Origin: Gnetum montanum
Lineage: Eukaryota > Streptophyta > Gnetopsida > Gnetales > Gnetaceae
Direction of reading: 5' to 3'
Length of the DNA: 45,490 nucleotides
Assembly (NCBI GenBank): GCA_015680685.1
Contig: MNCI01035786.1
Coordinates: forward strand, 1 to 45,490
Shown here piece by piece: positions 21,525-34,310 of the stretch. The first letter of the stretch is position 1, and every line of letters starts with the position of its first letter. The notes under the pieces were generated by a model. That model saw only the letters and a list, made by a program, of their open reading frames with translations. It was not told the DNA's origin and did no database searches. The position numbers and the translations under genes were made by a program.

Positions 21525-24068
21525 TTAACATGACCGTATGCATTGAATGTGGTGTTAGATTCGAAGGGGGCTCTGAAGCTTTATTTGATACGGAGGCATC
21601 CAAGGACTCAGCCATTTGGGGTTGCAATGGCTTGGTTAGATTGTTGGTTCTGAAGAAAAATCTTTTCTTCATACAATTGTTAGAACCAACAGTAGGTTGA
21701 GGATTAACAGCCCTTGTGGCATTGCGTTGTTATGGTTGAGTAGGGAGTTCACCTTACATTGCTAGAGCATGTGGTAATGGAGCTATTAGTAGGAGAGATG
21801 AAGCCAGATTGGAAGGATGGTACACTTGTGGAATATCGCCCCTCGGAGAGGGAGTCCTATAGTACTTGCATGCTTGGTAGTGATGTTGGGGAGTAACGTG
21901 ACCAACAGAGTCATGTGAAGAGATTGGTTGTTGCACATAGTATCCATACAAGTCAGGTTGCTAATAAGGATATTGTTGCCTTGGTGGTGGCATTCTCCAT
22001 GATTGTCGGTGTTGCCATTGTTGATGTTGCTTAATTGGTTGTGGTGGAGTTCCACTTGGATAATACATTAAAGGTTGGTGCACTTGCCTTGGATTACCTT
22101 GGGCGTAAGGTAATCGTTGGGATGTTTGCCATTTTTTTAAAAATGGATTAAGTGCATATACTCCAGACTCCTGCAAATGTGAGATCATAGGGCAACATCC
22201 CTTAGGATGGTCATATTGATAAATCTTACATCCACTATCATCATCTGTATCTAAGTTCACAACCTCTTCAATAATAGAAACTTTACCCTTACCCTTGTTA
22301 CGTGCATTTTCTACTTCTCTCTTTTTTCTTTTGTCACGATCACTACCTCACTCCCTAGACTCCTCTAGTACTTTGATAATAGTTTGAAATCTACTATCTA
22401 GGGAGTTCCACATTTGATCTACCTTTGTCGATACTTCTAATGCTAACTTTTAAATAGGCAAGGTTTTCCTATTCACCATCTCTTCGAGTGATGACTCTTT
22501 CTCATCTTCACAAAATCTTACTCCCTTCTTTCAGAGGGAAGGATCTTGATTATATTCTTTCACACACACTCTCTTTTAGAGCTCACCTTCTTCCTTAGCT
22601 ACTTGCTCCAATAATCTGTGAATTTGATGAAACCTAAGCTCAAATAGTCTTCCTTGGGCATAAGTCCCAAAGGTTCTTCTTGTTTCATGCCTAAGCCCGT
22701 CTACGAGATGGCGTAGCTGATTCTATTGCGAATAACCATGGCCAAGACAATGATGTAATAGTGCATAATAACTGCCCATGGTAGCATCCAAGGGTTCATG
22801 ACTCCCTTGTTTCCATCCTTGGATTTGCTTTCACAGGTTAGAAACCTAGGAGTATGTTTGGTACTTATCGTTGAACAATTCTAACATAGCACTCTACCTA
22901 CGAATGGATTCCAATTCTATGGACCGATACCAGCTTTTAGCTTCTTTTATTAGTGTCCGTGGAAACAACTTAAGTTTTTGCCACTCATTTTCTATGTTTT
23001 TCAAGGCACATGCATCATGAAATACTTGTAAGTAATTTTGAGAATCTGTGTTATATCCTCCTTCAAATTGTGGGATGTTATTCATGTCTAACCTCTTGAT
23101 CCTACTTTCTTTTTGGTGCCTTGTTGGAACTCTCACAGTCTTAGTTATGTCTAGCATGCTTCGAGTAGCGAGTAGGGGTTCATCATGATCATCTCGTTCA
23201 TAGTATCTATGGTACCTATGATGTTCCCTACTCTTCCCTCTTCTATGTTGTGATTCCCTAGAATCCCCTCGTCCTCTGTCTTGGTTGTTTCGTCTGTGAC
23301 TTCACTTTTGGTTGCCCTTATCCTCATGATCTGTCTCTCTATGGCTGCATCCAGACACTAAAGAAGAGGATGAAGGAGATGATGAAGGTGAGAAAGAAGA
23401 AGAACCACCACCATGACAGTGTCTACTACCTTCTCTTTGGTGGTCTCTACCTCGATCGCGATTGCAATTAGAATACCCACCTTTGTCATGTGTCCTTGTT
23501 CCTTTTTTCAACACATTGTATCCATTGGTATTAGCACCTATGTTGTCAATAGTAGAATGAAGGATTTGATACACAACCCCTTGGCCAAAGTTAAACGGAG
23601 GAACATCGTTATGTTGGCGACTACTTGAAGCAGGTTCATCACCTTCAATTTCGCTTAAAATATGGGGGGCATGCTTGGAGCATTTTCCCTTCAAAACTTA
23701 TAGTGTCTCTCCTATTACAAATCCCTTTGATGTTGTGCCTCTGTGAGGTGATAGTCTCTTGAATCATAATCTTGCACAACATACTCTGCGTGTAAGTGTT
23801 ACATGCCTATTCGTGTGAGAGCATGAAGGAGCATACTTGGGATTGCATGGTCGGGAGGTAACACTATGTTACCTTCTAAGTCACGCCAACGTAGCTATTC
23901 ATCTTGATAGAGAATAAAGGTGAAGTCGGGTACATATTCATCAAGATGAATATATACCACACGAAACTGTTAAGGAATTGGTAGATAAACATCATGTGTA
24001 TCTTGTTGCTGATTGCTTCTTGTGTTAGTCCTAGGTGGTGAAGTGCTTTTGTGCAAAGAAGACGACAT
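21525..24068 (-). pseudogene. gypsy gag remnant, block C
   Basis: Minus strand from ATG 24068 (MSSSLHKST). Capsid-like segment at 23157-22894 (NNIPQFEGGYNTDSQNYLQ); knuckle at about 22230 changed to CKIYQYDHPKGCC, so its second Cys is lost; Pro/Gln-rich tail with PSGTPPQPIKQHQQWQHR at about 22060-21990. Stops and frameshifts throughout. Confidence 0.86.
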
Positions 24069-24180
24069 CTTCTCTTGTTCAATGTGCAATGTATTATTAT
24101 AATTTTCTTAATCAACCCTAAGGATTCATTCCAACAATGTGAATGATTTCCTACATTCTACTTAGTGCACAAACAAGTAA

Positions 24181-24199
24181 GTCTGCAGCAACAGTGCCA
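24181..24199 (-). other. Primer-binding site (tRNA-Asp type), block C
   Basis: Minus strand reads TGGCACTGTTGCTGCAGAC, one base from the LTR end. It differs from the tRNA-Asp complement by G-to-A and C-to-T in the first eight bases. Confidence 0.74.
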
Positions 24200-24200
24200 A

Positions 24201-25007
24201 TGATGAGTGGCAATGTACCCCTATGCTCAACCATACGAATATAAGCATTTCACGCATGATTCGATCGAATTCCAAGGACTAAGTGCCTATGTGCCTTTGT
24301 GGAACGATAACGGGTTGGTTAATCGTTGCCTTCCCAAGCTTGCTTATATGTCACAGTTATATGGTTAAGTAAGCTTGAGGCATATGATTTTTATGGCTTT
24401 TATGTGTTTTATATCCTATGCTACTAAGGAGGGGGAGAGAGATAACTAAGTAATTTATCTAATTTAACTATTCATTAACTAAGTTTTAATTACTCCTAAC
24501 ACCAGTATCTATTCCCACTTGCTATACACATCCTGAACTAGTGTAACACTACTGGGATTACCAAACACTAATCGTTACTAGGTTACCAAACGCTACACGC
24601 ATGCTCGAAGCAGTCGTATTGAGTGTATTTAACTAAGAGGGTTGTAGGGTGACAGAAATCATTAATCAACTAAGAAATAATTAAATAATAATTAATCACT
24701 AATTAATTTAATCTATATGCTACAAGGTTTATCATAAAGTTCATCTTTATTGTCGTACACAAAGTTTGCTTAGGTACACAATGCTCAAATAAAGATCCGT
24801 TCACTCTATGACTCCTACTGCCGATGCGTAGAAATAATTCTAACTCTAAAGGGAAAAAATGGCAAGAGTTTGGCTAAGGGACTAACTTCTAATGTGGAGA
24901 CCAAGGGCACCACCTCTTATTTATAAGCAAGGAGAGAGGCTTCAATATCGGGTATCAAATATCGCATGGTTGATCCGATATCGTGGAAACAATATCACGA
25001 TTCATCA
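24201..25007 (-). repeat. Minus-strand LTR, block C
   Basis: 807 bp, with minus-strand ends TGATGAA and CTCATCA. TATA box (TATAAATA) present at 24926-24919 on the minus strand. Confidence 0.84.
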
Positions 25008-26873
25008 CTAATTCAGCTTCACCTATGTCTTATAGCATGTTGAAATTAGGCATTGCTAATTTTCTATTTAACCTTGTACATATCCCATACCATGTTAAGA
25101 CTATTTGCTAATATTGAGGTGACGTTGCTTACGTCTTCTGCAATTCTACCATATCTAAATTAGCCACTATTCTCCAAGATTTGAAGCTAAGGCAACTTTA
25201 GCAACCATAAGACTTAGAAAAGCCATCAAGAAGAAAAGTTAGCCCTCAAGCTAAGAAGAAATATGAAATAAAGAACATATTTACTACTTTCCTGAATCAC
25301 CAAGATGTTCTCTATTGACAAGAAAGTTTCTTGAGATCCTAAGCATAAAGCACCAATAAACTTAAGATAGTAGAAGACATGGATGAAAAATTATGCTTAA
25401 GAGATAAACCTATAAGCTACTTATAAAGCCAAATTACACATTCTTGTACATGACTTCTAGAAAGTTCTAACTTGAGACTTATTAAATGTGACAAATTGAA
25501 GATAAAGATAAACATCATATTTAGTAGGGCCCACATCCAGTCATCCTGTCCTTATCTAGAGACAACAAAGTTAACATCATAAGGTGATAATCAAAATACA
25601 AAGAAACATAAAATCTCATATTAACCACAAATATAAGGTGGTGAGACTCATTAAAAGAAAAGTATAGATGCAACAATTATTATGTCTCATGCTAAAGTAC
25701 TAAAATAATAATAAAACTAGAAAATATCATATTTTATAGCTAAATCAAAAGTGCAAGATTGCAAAACCCATATAAAGATAACAAACAAAAATGTTAATAT
25801 TTCTAAAAATCCTAAGTATACATATTTAAACCAAAGTTTTGTCAATTGCAAAGATTTCCTTTTTTTAACAAGCGAAGGGAATCACAAACCCACAAATACT
25901 AACATTGCGACTATTGTTATTGACTGCATAGTTTATCTTGGTATCATCACTATCATATGCTTTGCTTTGAGGGATGCCTTGAAGCATACATGAATGAATA
26001 TAAGATGAACATAGTCAACTGACTTGGCTTCGTAAAGAACGCTCAAGGCAGAAGGGTGTTTCTGGGAGACGTGATCACATGAATTAATTGTTACGTGTCT
26101 CTTTTTAAATCCTTATGATGAGATGCTCTTATTATGAGTTGTGTGAGAAATGGTTGTGCTACCTCCCTAAATTTCCTCACATGGGTTGTCTTACCAGCTC
26201 CAAATTTCCTTCAATTACACCATCAATGATTTATGTTAGCAACCTGTGTTTCCTTACCATTGTATAGTTCATGTGGATACGTGAATTAACAAAAGTTTCA
26301 CCATGAATACCACATGAAAAGTCTTGGGGTAGGAAAATCATGATTATAATATTACTCTACACTTAACTACAGCTTGCGTAAAGTCCCAGAAATTCAAGGA
26401 TGAGTAGCAAGGAAAATTGCATATCAGGAAGTGTACAAAGCACAACATAGGATATGTGAATCCTGACTTTGCGTGTATTTGTCATTATGTAGTGTATTTA
26501 CTTGCTTCAATGAAAAACATTAATTTCCCCCTAAGATATGAGCTAGAAAATTGCATATTGTATAGTCCTATTTAGATCTGTGTTGGCTTCTCCACGAACT
26601 GAGCATGTTGCATCACTGGCGTGGCATGATTATCAAGAATTCAAGCTTCGAATGAGGTTTGCCACTTGGTTGCTTATCAGTGCCCCGAAAAGCCAAAAAT
26701 CTTGAAATCTTGTAGACACAACCTTTTGCTTTAAAGGGTACTTGGCCACCTGGCATGGCCTGATGACATTAAATGTGAAGAGCCTGAGAAATTTTAGTCA
26801 ACGAAATTAATCTTTAAATACCACAACAAATTATTGGTTAAGTCCTTACTTATTTTGACATCAATATTGGAGG
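25008..26873. repeat. Non-coding spacer, block C
   Basis: Copy of 3488-5352. A GTG-started open frame at 25751-25993 ends in a hydrophobic stretch, but a one-base indel breaks it in A and B, so I do not call a gene. Confidence 0.68.
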
Positions 26874-27919
26874 ACCATAGTTGATGCATAAATTTTGGAT
26901 GCATCAACACCAGAAAATCAAGAAGAACAACTAATTTGAGGAGATTATTGCCTAGGGTGCCTTTTTTATGTGTATGGGTACGGAAACCTAGGAATAATCT
27001 CAACTAAATTGGGCTATGTGATGTTCAAAAATGAAAGCAAACAAAAAGAAATCAGAGAATTTAAATTAGATAATTGTCTTAAATTTTAAGACTTCATGAA
27101 AATATAGTAGGTAACTAGAAAAATTTAAACTTTTCCTTGATCCCTACTGTTGCTCTCGATCTATCATTGCTAGTGGTGCCTGTTGCCAGGCAGGAAGACC
27201 TTGATTACCATTAGAGAGGGAGAGAGAAAGAGATCTGTTCCACCATTGCTAACCAAATAGTTGATGCATCTATTGTTGCAGTGCTATCTACCACCATCTG
27301 TGCATGTTGTCATTCTCAAGAGGGAGAGAGAGGTTATTCTTGTTGCAAGGACACTGCCACCCCTTGGCCATTGTTAGTGGAAGAGAGACTACCTATGTCG
27401 TTGTTGACGTCAATTGCACACGAGCCTGGAGTGTGTGCTGTTGTTTGCCAATCATTGTCTACATCAGTTATTGATTGCCTTTGGGATGGAGGAAAAACAA
27501 AATCTCACTTGCCCCACTACTTTTGACACCTGCAACGTTGTTGCCATCAGAAGCCCTTGATGCACATTGTGCATTCGCCTAACATGCACACTACTATTGT
27601 CGAAGAGAGAAAGAAAGAACCTTGCCACAATTTTTAATTACCACTGTGTGCCTACACTAGTTACTGATGCATCTACGAGAGTGAGGGGAGAGAGAGATCT
27701 ACTCCACTATTGACTACGTCGCCTACATCATTACATGCTGCTATCGCCATTGTAGTTCCTAGTTATATCCATCATCATTTGCTAGGGAAGTGAGGAGAGA
27801 GAGAGAGAGTTTCCGCTGCTGTCCACTCTACATGCTATAGACACATCGTTCACAACCTCTATTTCTTTCTGTGCATGCCATTCTATTTTCCACACATGCC
27901 ATCGGAGAGAGGAGAGGAT

Positions 27920-28200
27920 GGACCTTAATAAGAGAGAGGTTGGCTCCAAATGTGAGAGAGAGGCTAGCCCCGATGAGAGAGAGAGGCTGGCTCCAATGCG
28001 AGAGAGAGGTTGTCCCTGATAAGAGAGAGGCTAGCACCAAATTTGAGAAAGAGGCTAAGCTTGATGAAAGAGAGGTTGGCCCCCAATGTGAGAGAGGGGT
28101 TGGCCTCGATGAGAGAGAGGCTAGCCCCCAATGTGAGAGAGAGGTTGGCCCCGATGAGAGGGAGGCTAGCCTCCAATGTGAGAGATAGGCTAGCCCCAAT
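27920..28200 (+). repeat. GAGA-rich minisatellite, block C
   Basis: Same 45-bp two-part unit as 6405-6680, with frames open on both strands because the period is a multiple of three. Confidence 0.75.
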
Positions 28201-29281
28201 GTTTTGCCTTTTCTAGCAACTCATTTGGCGATTTTAAATGCCCATGTACCATGTCATTTTTGGTTACCACCCACCATTGGTTACTTCAATCGTACTTCCA
28301 TGCTGACAGTTACCACCATTCATATGACATAACTGCCACCACGTCCCACTTTGTCCACAACCTTCGTAACTCTTTCCACTGTCACCATGTTCTCCACCAT
28401 GTCCACCATTGGTTACAACCACATCCTACATCTTTGCATAACACATGTAAATCTTGGCATCACCAACATCGATTATGCGACGTTTGCACCACCTGGGCCA
28501 TTATATCCATGCCATGATGGCATGATAGTGTAACTACTACCACAAGCTCACCATTATGAATTGGACCCCAAGACATACTTTTACAAATTAACTTTATTTA
28601 TGCTTGGTGCCAAGGGATTAGGATTGTTGATCATGGCCCCATGCTTAGAATGGATGGTGTTGGCATTAACATGTACAAAATTATTTTTTAAGCTATGTAG
28701 ATTTGAATCCAGGTGAATGTATCCTTAGTTTAGAACATGCTTCTATCTTGTAAATCAGAAGCTTGGAGGTTCAGATAGTGGTAGCAAAGATGTCCAATAC
28801 TCCAATTTGGGTATCATGGAAGAATCTCAGAGTTACCACCATCAACAAAAGCAAGTAGAATTATCCAATTCTACATGGAATGAGTGGTTATGCAGAGCTC
28901 GATTATGCAAATCTGCACACTTACAAAGCGATCTTTGCTAAACATGTACAGAGACCTAGGATACTACTGCCTGAGAGTGTCAATTTACACTGCACTAACC
29001 ATTTCCCTCTGAACCATTTTCTTTAGTCTCTGAATAAGTTATGACGATGTCAAGGTAATCATTAGTTTATTTCACTTTAATTTTCTCCTTCCAACAAGTG
29101 ACATTTACTGAATTTACAAAAGTTTCTTTATATAGTCCGTGTTGAGAATTGAGACCTTGAGACCGAATGCACAAAATTCAAATCCAATCATTTCTATTTT
29201 AGAATTTTTTTCCAATTAGATATTACTTTTTTTCTTAGAACACTGTAATTGAGGGTATCTGCAATTTGGCAGGCCAAAAGC

Positions 29282-29707
29282 AATTGCATAAGTTATGTAT
29301 TTGGGTTCCTGGTATTCTTATCCATAGGTGGTTTTCCTTCATTTGTGGAGGACATGAAGGTTCAGAATTGGATTTGTTTGAAAACAAGCCAAATTTTGTC
29401 ACAACAAACTTGGTGACCGATATTCCATGCACATATTTTCTACAGGGAAAGAAAGAATGGACACTACAGTGTGATGGCCTTTGTGATTGCCAACCCTCTA
29501 TCTGCACATCCCTTTCTTGTTCTCATAGCAATCATATCAGGGACCATTGTATACTATATGACTCGAATGAACCCAAGATTCGACCACTTCTTATTCTTTA
29601 TGTTGAATCTATATCTCTGCATGGCTGTGGTTGAAAGTCTGATGATGCCTATTGAAGCTATTGTGTCCACTTTTCTCCTGGGAATAATCTCAGGAGCTGG
29701 AATTTTC
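29282..29707 (+). pseudogene. Captured ABCG half-transporter fragment, block C
   Basis: Exon a (29282-29359) encodes ISYVFGFLVFLSIGGFPSF, closer to the family than block A. The intron (29360-29434) has lost its acceptor: GCACAG|GTTTTC has become GCACAT|ATTTTC. Exon b (29435-29707) keeps VMAFVIANPLSAHPFLVLIA and VVESLMMP. Exons c and d are deleted. It is a membrane-domain fragment only, with no ATP-binding cassette. Confidence 0.86.
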
Positions 29708-30470
29708 GTAAAATTCCAAAAATTCTCCTTTTATACCAAAAGTTGGAAGAGGCTTTATTTTCATTGTGGACATGGTCCTAATCTTCCAATTTTCATATGG
29801 TCCTAACCTGAGGGCATCCTGTCGCAACCACCTATGCTGCTGGTCAAAGAAACTCCTCTACGGGAAGCAATCACTACTCTCAAAACCCTGAAAAATTTTC
29901 ACATTTTTCACGAACACAAATGGAAGTTTGAACACCATCCAACATTGCCATGTTAGCTTCAACAACGTCTTGAGATTCAGTTATTTTTGATTGCATGTAT
30001 TATTGCTTTTTATTGTCGATTTGTTTGTGCATTATGTCACTGCTGCTTCATGTAGTTTCACACTTTTACATATACTACAGAAATTCGGCTCATACTATTG
30101 TTATGGCAAACCTCGCCCATGCTATTGCATAGTATCATGATCAACAAAACTATCATGTAAAATCATATACTCTTTCATCTATTTGTCAAATATGCGTTAG
30201 CAGGCCTTTTCATCTAGTGTCTTCTCTCTCTCCCTCATCTGATGGCTACACGCAATGTTGGTTGTTGTTTGTGGCAGTGTCTACAACCAAGCGGAATTAA
30301 AATTCTCATTTTTTTTTTTTTTTTAAACTGCCACATAGACCTTTTTTAGCATAGACTATTCTTGGGGTTTTCGTACCTATACGAGGCACCTTAGGCAATA
30401 GTTTCCTTAAATCAGTTTTTGTTTTTCTAGTGGTTGTGTGGCCAAAATTTATGCATCAACAGCTATAGTG

Positions 30471-31640
30471 CATTGTCATTTCATCTTCCAGGCAAGTTTA
30501 GATGTTGTAGATTGATAACGACCGCTTACCCTACATGGTAAGCATGCATCTTTTCATCTCCATGCCTTCATCATCATCTATAATAATAACTGGATGCATA
30601 TTTTAAACGTTGTCAGAAAACTAAAATCGCCACCTATCTACATTTCTAGCTGATGCCCAGCAAAAGCCAGAAACCGGGACCGCTGAGAGCTGCTATGACA
30701 ATAAAACAAGAACAAGGTTGGGTTGGCTCAAAGGCTTCGAACAAGGGGAGGAACTATAAACTAAAATCATGGATTAGTTATCAAGGACACCATGATTTCG
30801 GTGAGATGCTAAGGATCTGCGTTGCTACACAGTACTGATTCCATGGCCACCATATAGGGCATGCAATTTCTCAACCATGTTCTGTAGGTGTATGTTTTTG
30901 CCCTTGGTGAAGCTATTGAATTTGGGCATATAGCTGATACGTTCAGAAAATATTTGCTCAGATAGCTGGGACAAGTACCGTTGAGAACCACTATTCTATC
31001 GAGAGCCTGCTAAAATGCTGCTAGTACATCTCCGATGGATTCCTCTGCTTCCTCTTATGGAAATGGGAGACCTATTAGTTGTCATTGTTGCTGATTTTCT
31101 CACCATGAGGCTTACCTACTGTAGCCATTACAAACCATCTAAATTTTGTGTGCAAGGCTTAGATATATATATCATAAATCAATCAACATACACAATGAGC
31201 CTTGGGTACATGACTACTATGTTTGGGGCTTTAATGTATGCAAGTTATTTGTTGTGGAGCCGTAGCAAATGGGATGAACAGCTGTTGAGATATGGGTTAG
31301 TAGCGGCATTAAAATTTATGGATTGTTTGCTGCAAATGAAGATGAAAATTTTTTGCTTTCAATTGCCAATATGTTACGACTCACACCAGGTTCAAGGACC
31401 TCAATTTCACTCTTTCACACTTAAACATGTAAAAATTTTATATATAATTCAATCATATAGGTTTTGGGTTATCATTTCCCTTGAAATTTAGATTATGAGT
31501 TATATGTGGCAAGTTATACTTGACAAACTAACATATGGATTTTCTCAATTCTTTAAAATTGCCTTTTCTTTGAAAGAAATTCAAAAAAATAATTTTCTTT
31601 GAAAAAAAATCAAACAAGTAATAATTTGAGGGACACTAAG
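30471..31640 (+). other. Exon-like tracts and non-coding DNA, end of block C
   Basis: Copy of 9366-10570. The MATIxGMQFLNHVL-like frame starts at 30843. No recognised gene. The block ends in GGGACACTAAGAAAGTTAA, then pol begins. Confidence 0.35.
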
Positions 31641-31644
31641 AAAG

Positions 31645-34310
31645 TTAAGAAAGTTATATGGAAAGCATTGATGAATTAGAAAATTTCCATCAACAAATTT
31701 CCATTGTTGATGACAATGATGATTGGGGAAAGCTACGGATCCATGAAAGCTTTAGAGAAGGCCCCTTGGAACTGAAATCCTTACCGGCCAATTTGGAATA
31801 TGCATTCTTGCAAAATGGTAAGCCGGTAATCATCAATGCCACTCTTGCTCCTGAACAAAAGAAGAGATTGCTAAAGATGGTGGCTACTTTTGCATGGTCA
31901 TATCATGAATTGACAGGAGTTGATCCTAGGGTATGTCAACATCAGATCTATATCAACCCCTCCATGAAGCCATGATGATAGTTGCAAAGATGATTGAATC
32001 CTAAACTGAAGCAAGTCTTCAAGGATATAATTGAACAATTTTTGAAAGAAGAGCTCATCTATTTCATTGCGGATAGCGAATGGATTAGCCCACTCATTAT
32101 AGTGTCAAAGAAGGATGGAAAATGGAGAGTCTATATAGATTTTTGATTACTAAATATGGTAACCTTTAAGGATCACTTTCCACTTCCATTTGTGGATCAA
32201 GTGTTGGATACCATTTCAAGGCATTCCTACTATAGCTTTTTGGATGGTTATAGTGGCTATAACCAAATCTANACTTCTCTACCTATGGAGCAACATTTGA
32301 ACAAGCCTTGGACTACCTTGAGCAAGTTTTAAAAATATGTGTGGAAACTAATTTATGGCTCAACTGGTAAAAGAGCCACTTGATGGTCCAAGAGGGCATT
32401 GTTTTGGGGCACCGAATTTTACAAGCAAGGATTGGTGTGGATCTTGAAAAAATTAGGATTATCCAAGGAATCACTAGTTAAGGAGGCACTATAAAATATG
32501 TCCATTCATTCCTTGGATACACTAGTTACTACCGACACTTCATCGAGAATTTCTCAAAGATCACTAAGCCATTGGTGGAGCTAACAAAGAAAGATGCTCT
32601 ATTTATCTAAACTAGGGAATGTGATTCCGCATTCCAAACACTAAAACATAAACTCATAGAAACTCCAATTCTATGGGAACCTAACTGGTCTAGACCTTTT
32701 CATGTCATGATGGATGCATCTAATTATGCATTGGGAGATGTGCTTACATAGTTGGATGACCAGAGATGTCCATATTATATCCATTGTACAAGTTGAAGCA
32801 TTGTGGGTTCTTAGCTCAATTACATTACCACCAAAAAGGAATTAATGGCAGTGGTGTTTTCCTTGTAAAATTTTCAACACTATGTGCTCAGATACAAGGT
32901 GTTTGTACATACTAAACACAGTGCCATCTGGTTCCTTATGAAACAAACCAACGGTAAGTCCCCATATCGTACGGTGGCTTGTGATCCTTCAAGAATTCAA
33001 CCTTACTATGGTAGACATGAAGGGAACTGAGAATGTGGTTGCTGATCACTTATCTCGGTTACAATGGGATAGCATAGAGGAGGAGGAGCCACTCTCCAAT
33101 CAATTTCTAGATGAATTCCTTTTTGCTAGAGCAATCGACAAGGAAATTCCCATAGGATCAACTTGGTTTAGTGACATCCTCACCTATCTTTCAACACAAG
33201 AGTTACCGAAGGAGTGGGATCATCGAAAGAAGCAACAGTTTCTTGACAAGGCCAAGAACTTCATGGAAATCAACGAAAACCTTTACAAGGTGTGTACAGA
33301 TGCCTTGGTTCGATGGTGCATCTTTCATGTGGATAAATTACGTCTCCTTCAAGATGCTCACGAGGGCCCTTGTGGGGGCCACTATGTTGAACAACGCATG
33401 ACCATTAAGATCCTTCTTGCAAGGTATTATTGGCCTACACTCTTAAGAGATGCTCAATGGTTCACCCACTCCTGTTAACAATGTTAGAGAGATGGTGGGG
33501 TGACAACACAAATGGAGGGACCTCAACAGTGTATCCAGCCACTATAACCCTTTGATATTTGGGACATCAATTTCATGGGTCCCATCACACCCATGTCTAA
33601 CAGGAAGGCATATATGATCATCGAGGTAGACTACTATACCAAGTGGGCAAAGGTGGTAGCCATCACCGACTATTCCTCAAACACAGCCGCATAGTTTTTC
33701 CAATAGCAAATCATGAATAGGTTTGGGGTGCCATGTGCACTCATTTCAGATAATGGCATTCATTTCACAGGCACTACTTTTCATAAAATCATGCAACACT
33801 TGGGGGTCGAACATAAGTTTACAACACCTTATCACCCCCAAGCCAATGGGCAAGCTGAAGTCACAAATAGGAAGATTACAAAGATCCTAACTAGGACCAT
33901 TAGCAAATATAGGAGGTATTGGAGCACAAAAATTAATGATGCCCTCTAGGCCTATCACTCCACGTGGAAACTTCCTATAAGATACTCTCCTTATGAGTTA
34001 GTGTACGGAAAACTACCAAAACTTCCAATTCATGCAGAACTCCAAACACTATCTATAGCCAATGACTTGGATCTTAACTTATCACTAACATAATGAGAAC
34101 GACTCATCAACTTGAATGTGCTAGATGATTATCGACTAGTAGCCCTATCATCAAATGAAATACATAAGGCCTATAGTAAAAACCATCATGATCTTAGGAT
34201 TTGAAAGGTAACATTCCAACGTGGAGATAAAGTCCTCTATTGGAACCCCACATGTGCATCACAACATACTAAGTTTCAAACACTGTAGAAGGGACCTTAT
34301 TTTTTTTTGA
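31645..34310 (+). pseudogene. Ty3/gypsy pol remnant (RT, RNase H, integrase)
   Basis: Starts in the linker before RT (LELKSLPANLEYAFLQNGKP), so protease is missing. RT fingers: WISPLIIVSKKDGKWRVYIDF then a stop, and SFLDGYSGYNQI at about 32240-32269. The reading then jumps across the N at 32272 to the post-catalytic region (TFEQALDYLEQVLK), so the FxDD motif is absent. RNase H has MMDASNYALG and ENVVADHLSRL. Integrase has a His/Cys finger (DAHEGPCGGHY...HSC, QC) and a D, D-35-E triad at about 33563, 33749 and 33857, with stops between. At least ten in-frame stops; dead. Confidence 0.93.
32272..32272. other. Single ambiguous base (N) where the RT core is missing
   Basis: Between GYNQI and the post-YxDD helix. 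The segment that normally lies here in gypsy RTs (palm with the catalytic Asp pair) is absent. It may be an assembly gap or a real deletion. Confidence 0.9.

Larger units (their letters stand above)
26874..30470. mobile_element. TIR DNA transposon with captured fragments, block C (about 3.6 kb)
   Basis: Ends as in A: ACCATAGTTGATGCATAAATTTTGG at left and CTATAGTG at right. It lacks about 430 bp corresponding to 8266-8700 of A, which removes ABCG exons c and d. The T-run inside the right repeat is about 18 long here (30309-30324 region). No transposase. Confidence 0.7.
21525..31640. repeat. Composite repeat block C, third direct copy
   Basis: Almost the full order of block A, but it ends early at about 31640 within GGGACACTAAGAAAGTTAA, where pol sequence takes over. 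The last ~1.3 kb of block A is absent. Confidence 0.87.

Noticed and set aside
25751-25993. Open frame with a hydrophobic C-terminal stretch in the conserved spacer
   Set aside because: It starts at GTG, and a one-base indel breaks it in blocks A and B, so conservation is of DNA and not of a protein.
1-31640. CRISPR-like or other prokaryotic array
   Set aside because: The repeats are large block copies with plant transposon content; there are no short direct repeats with unique spacers and no cas genes.
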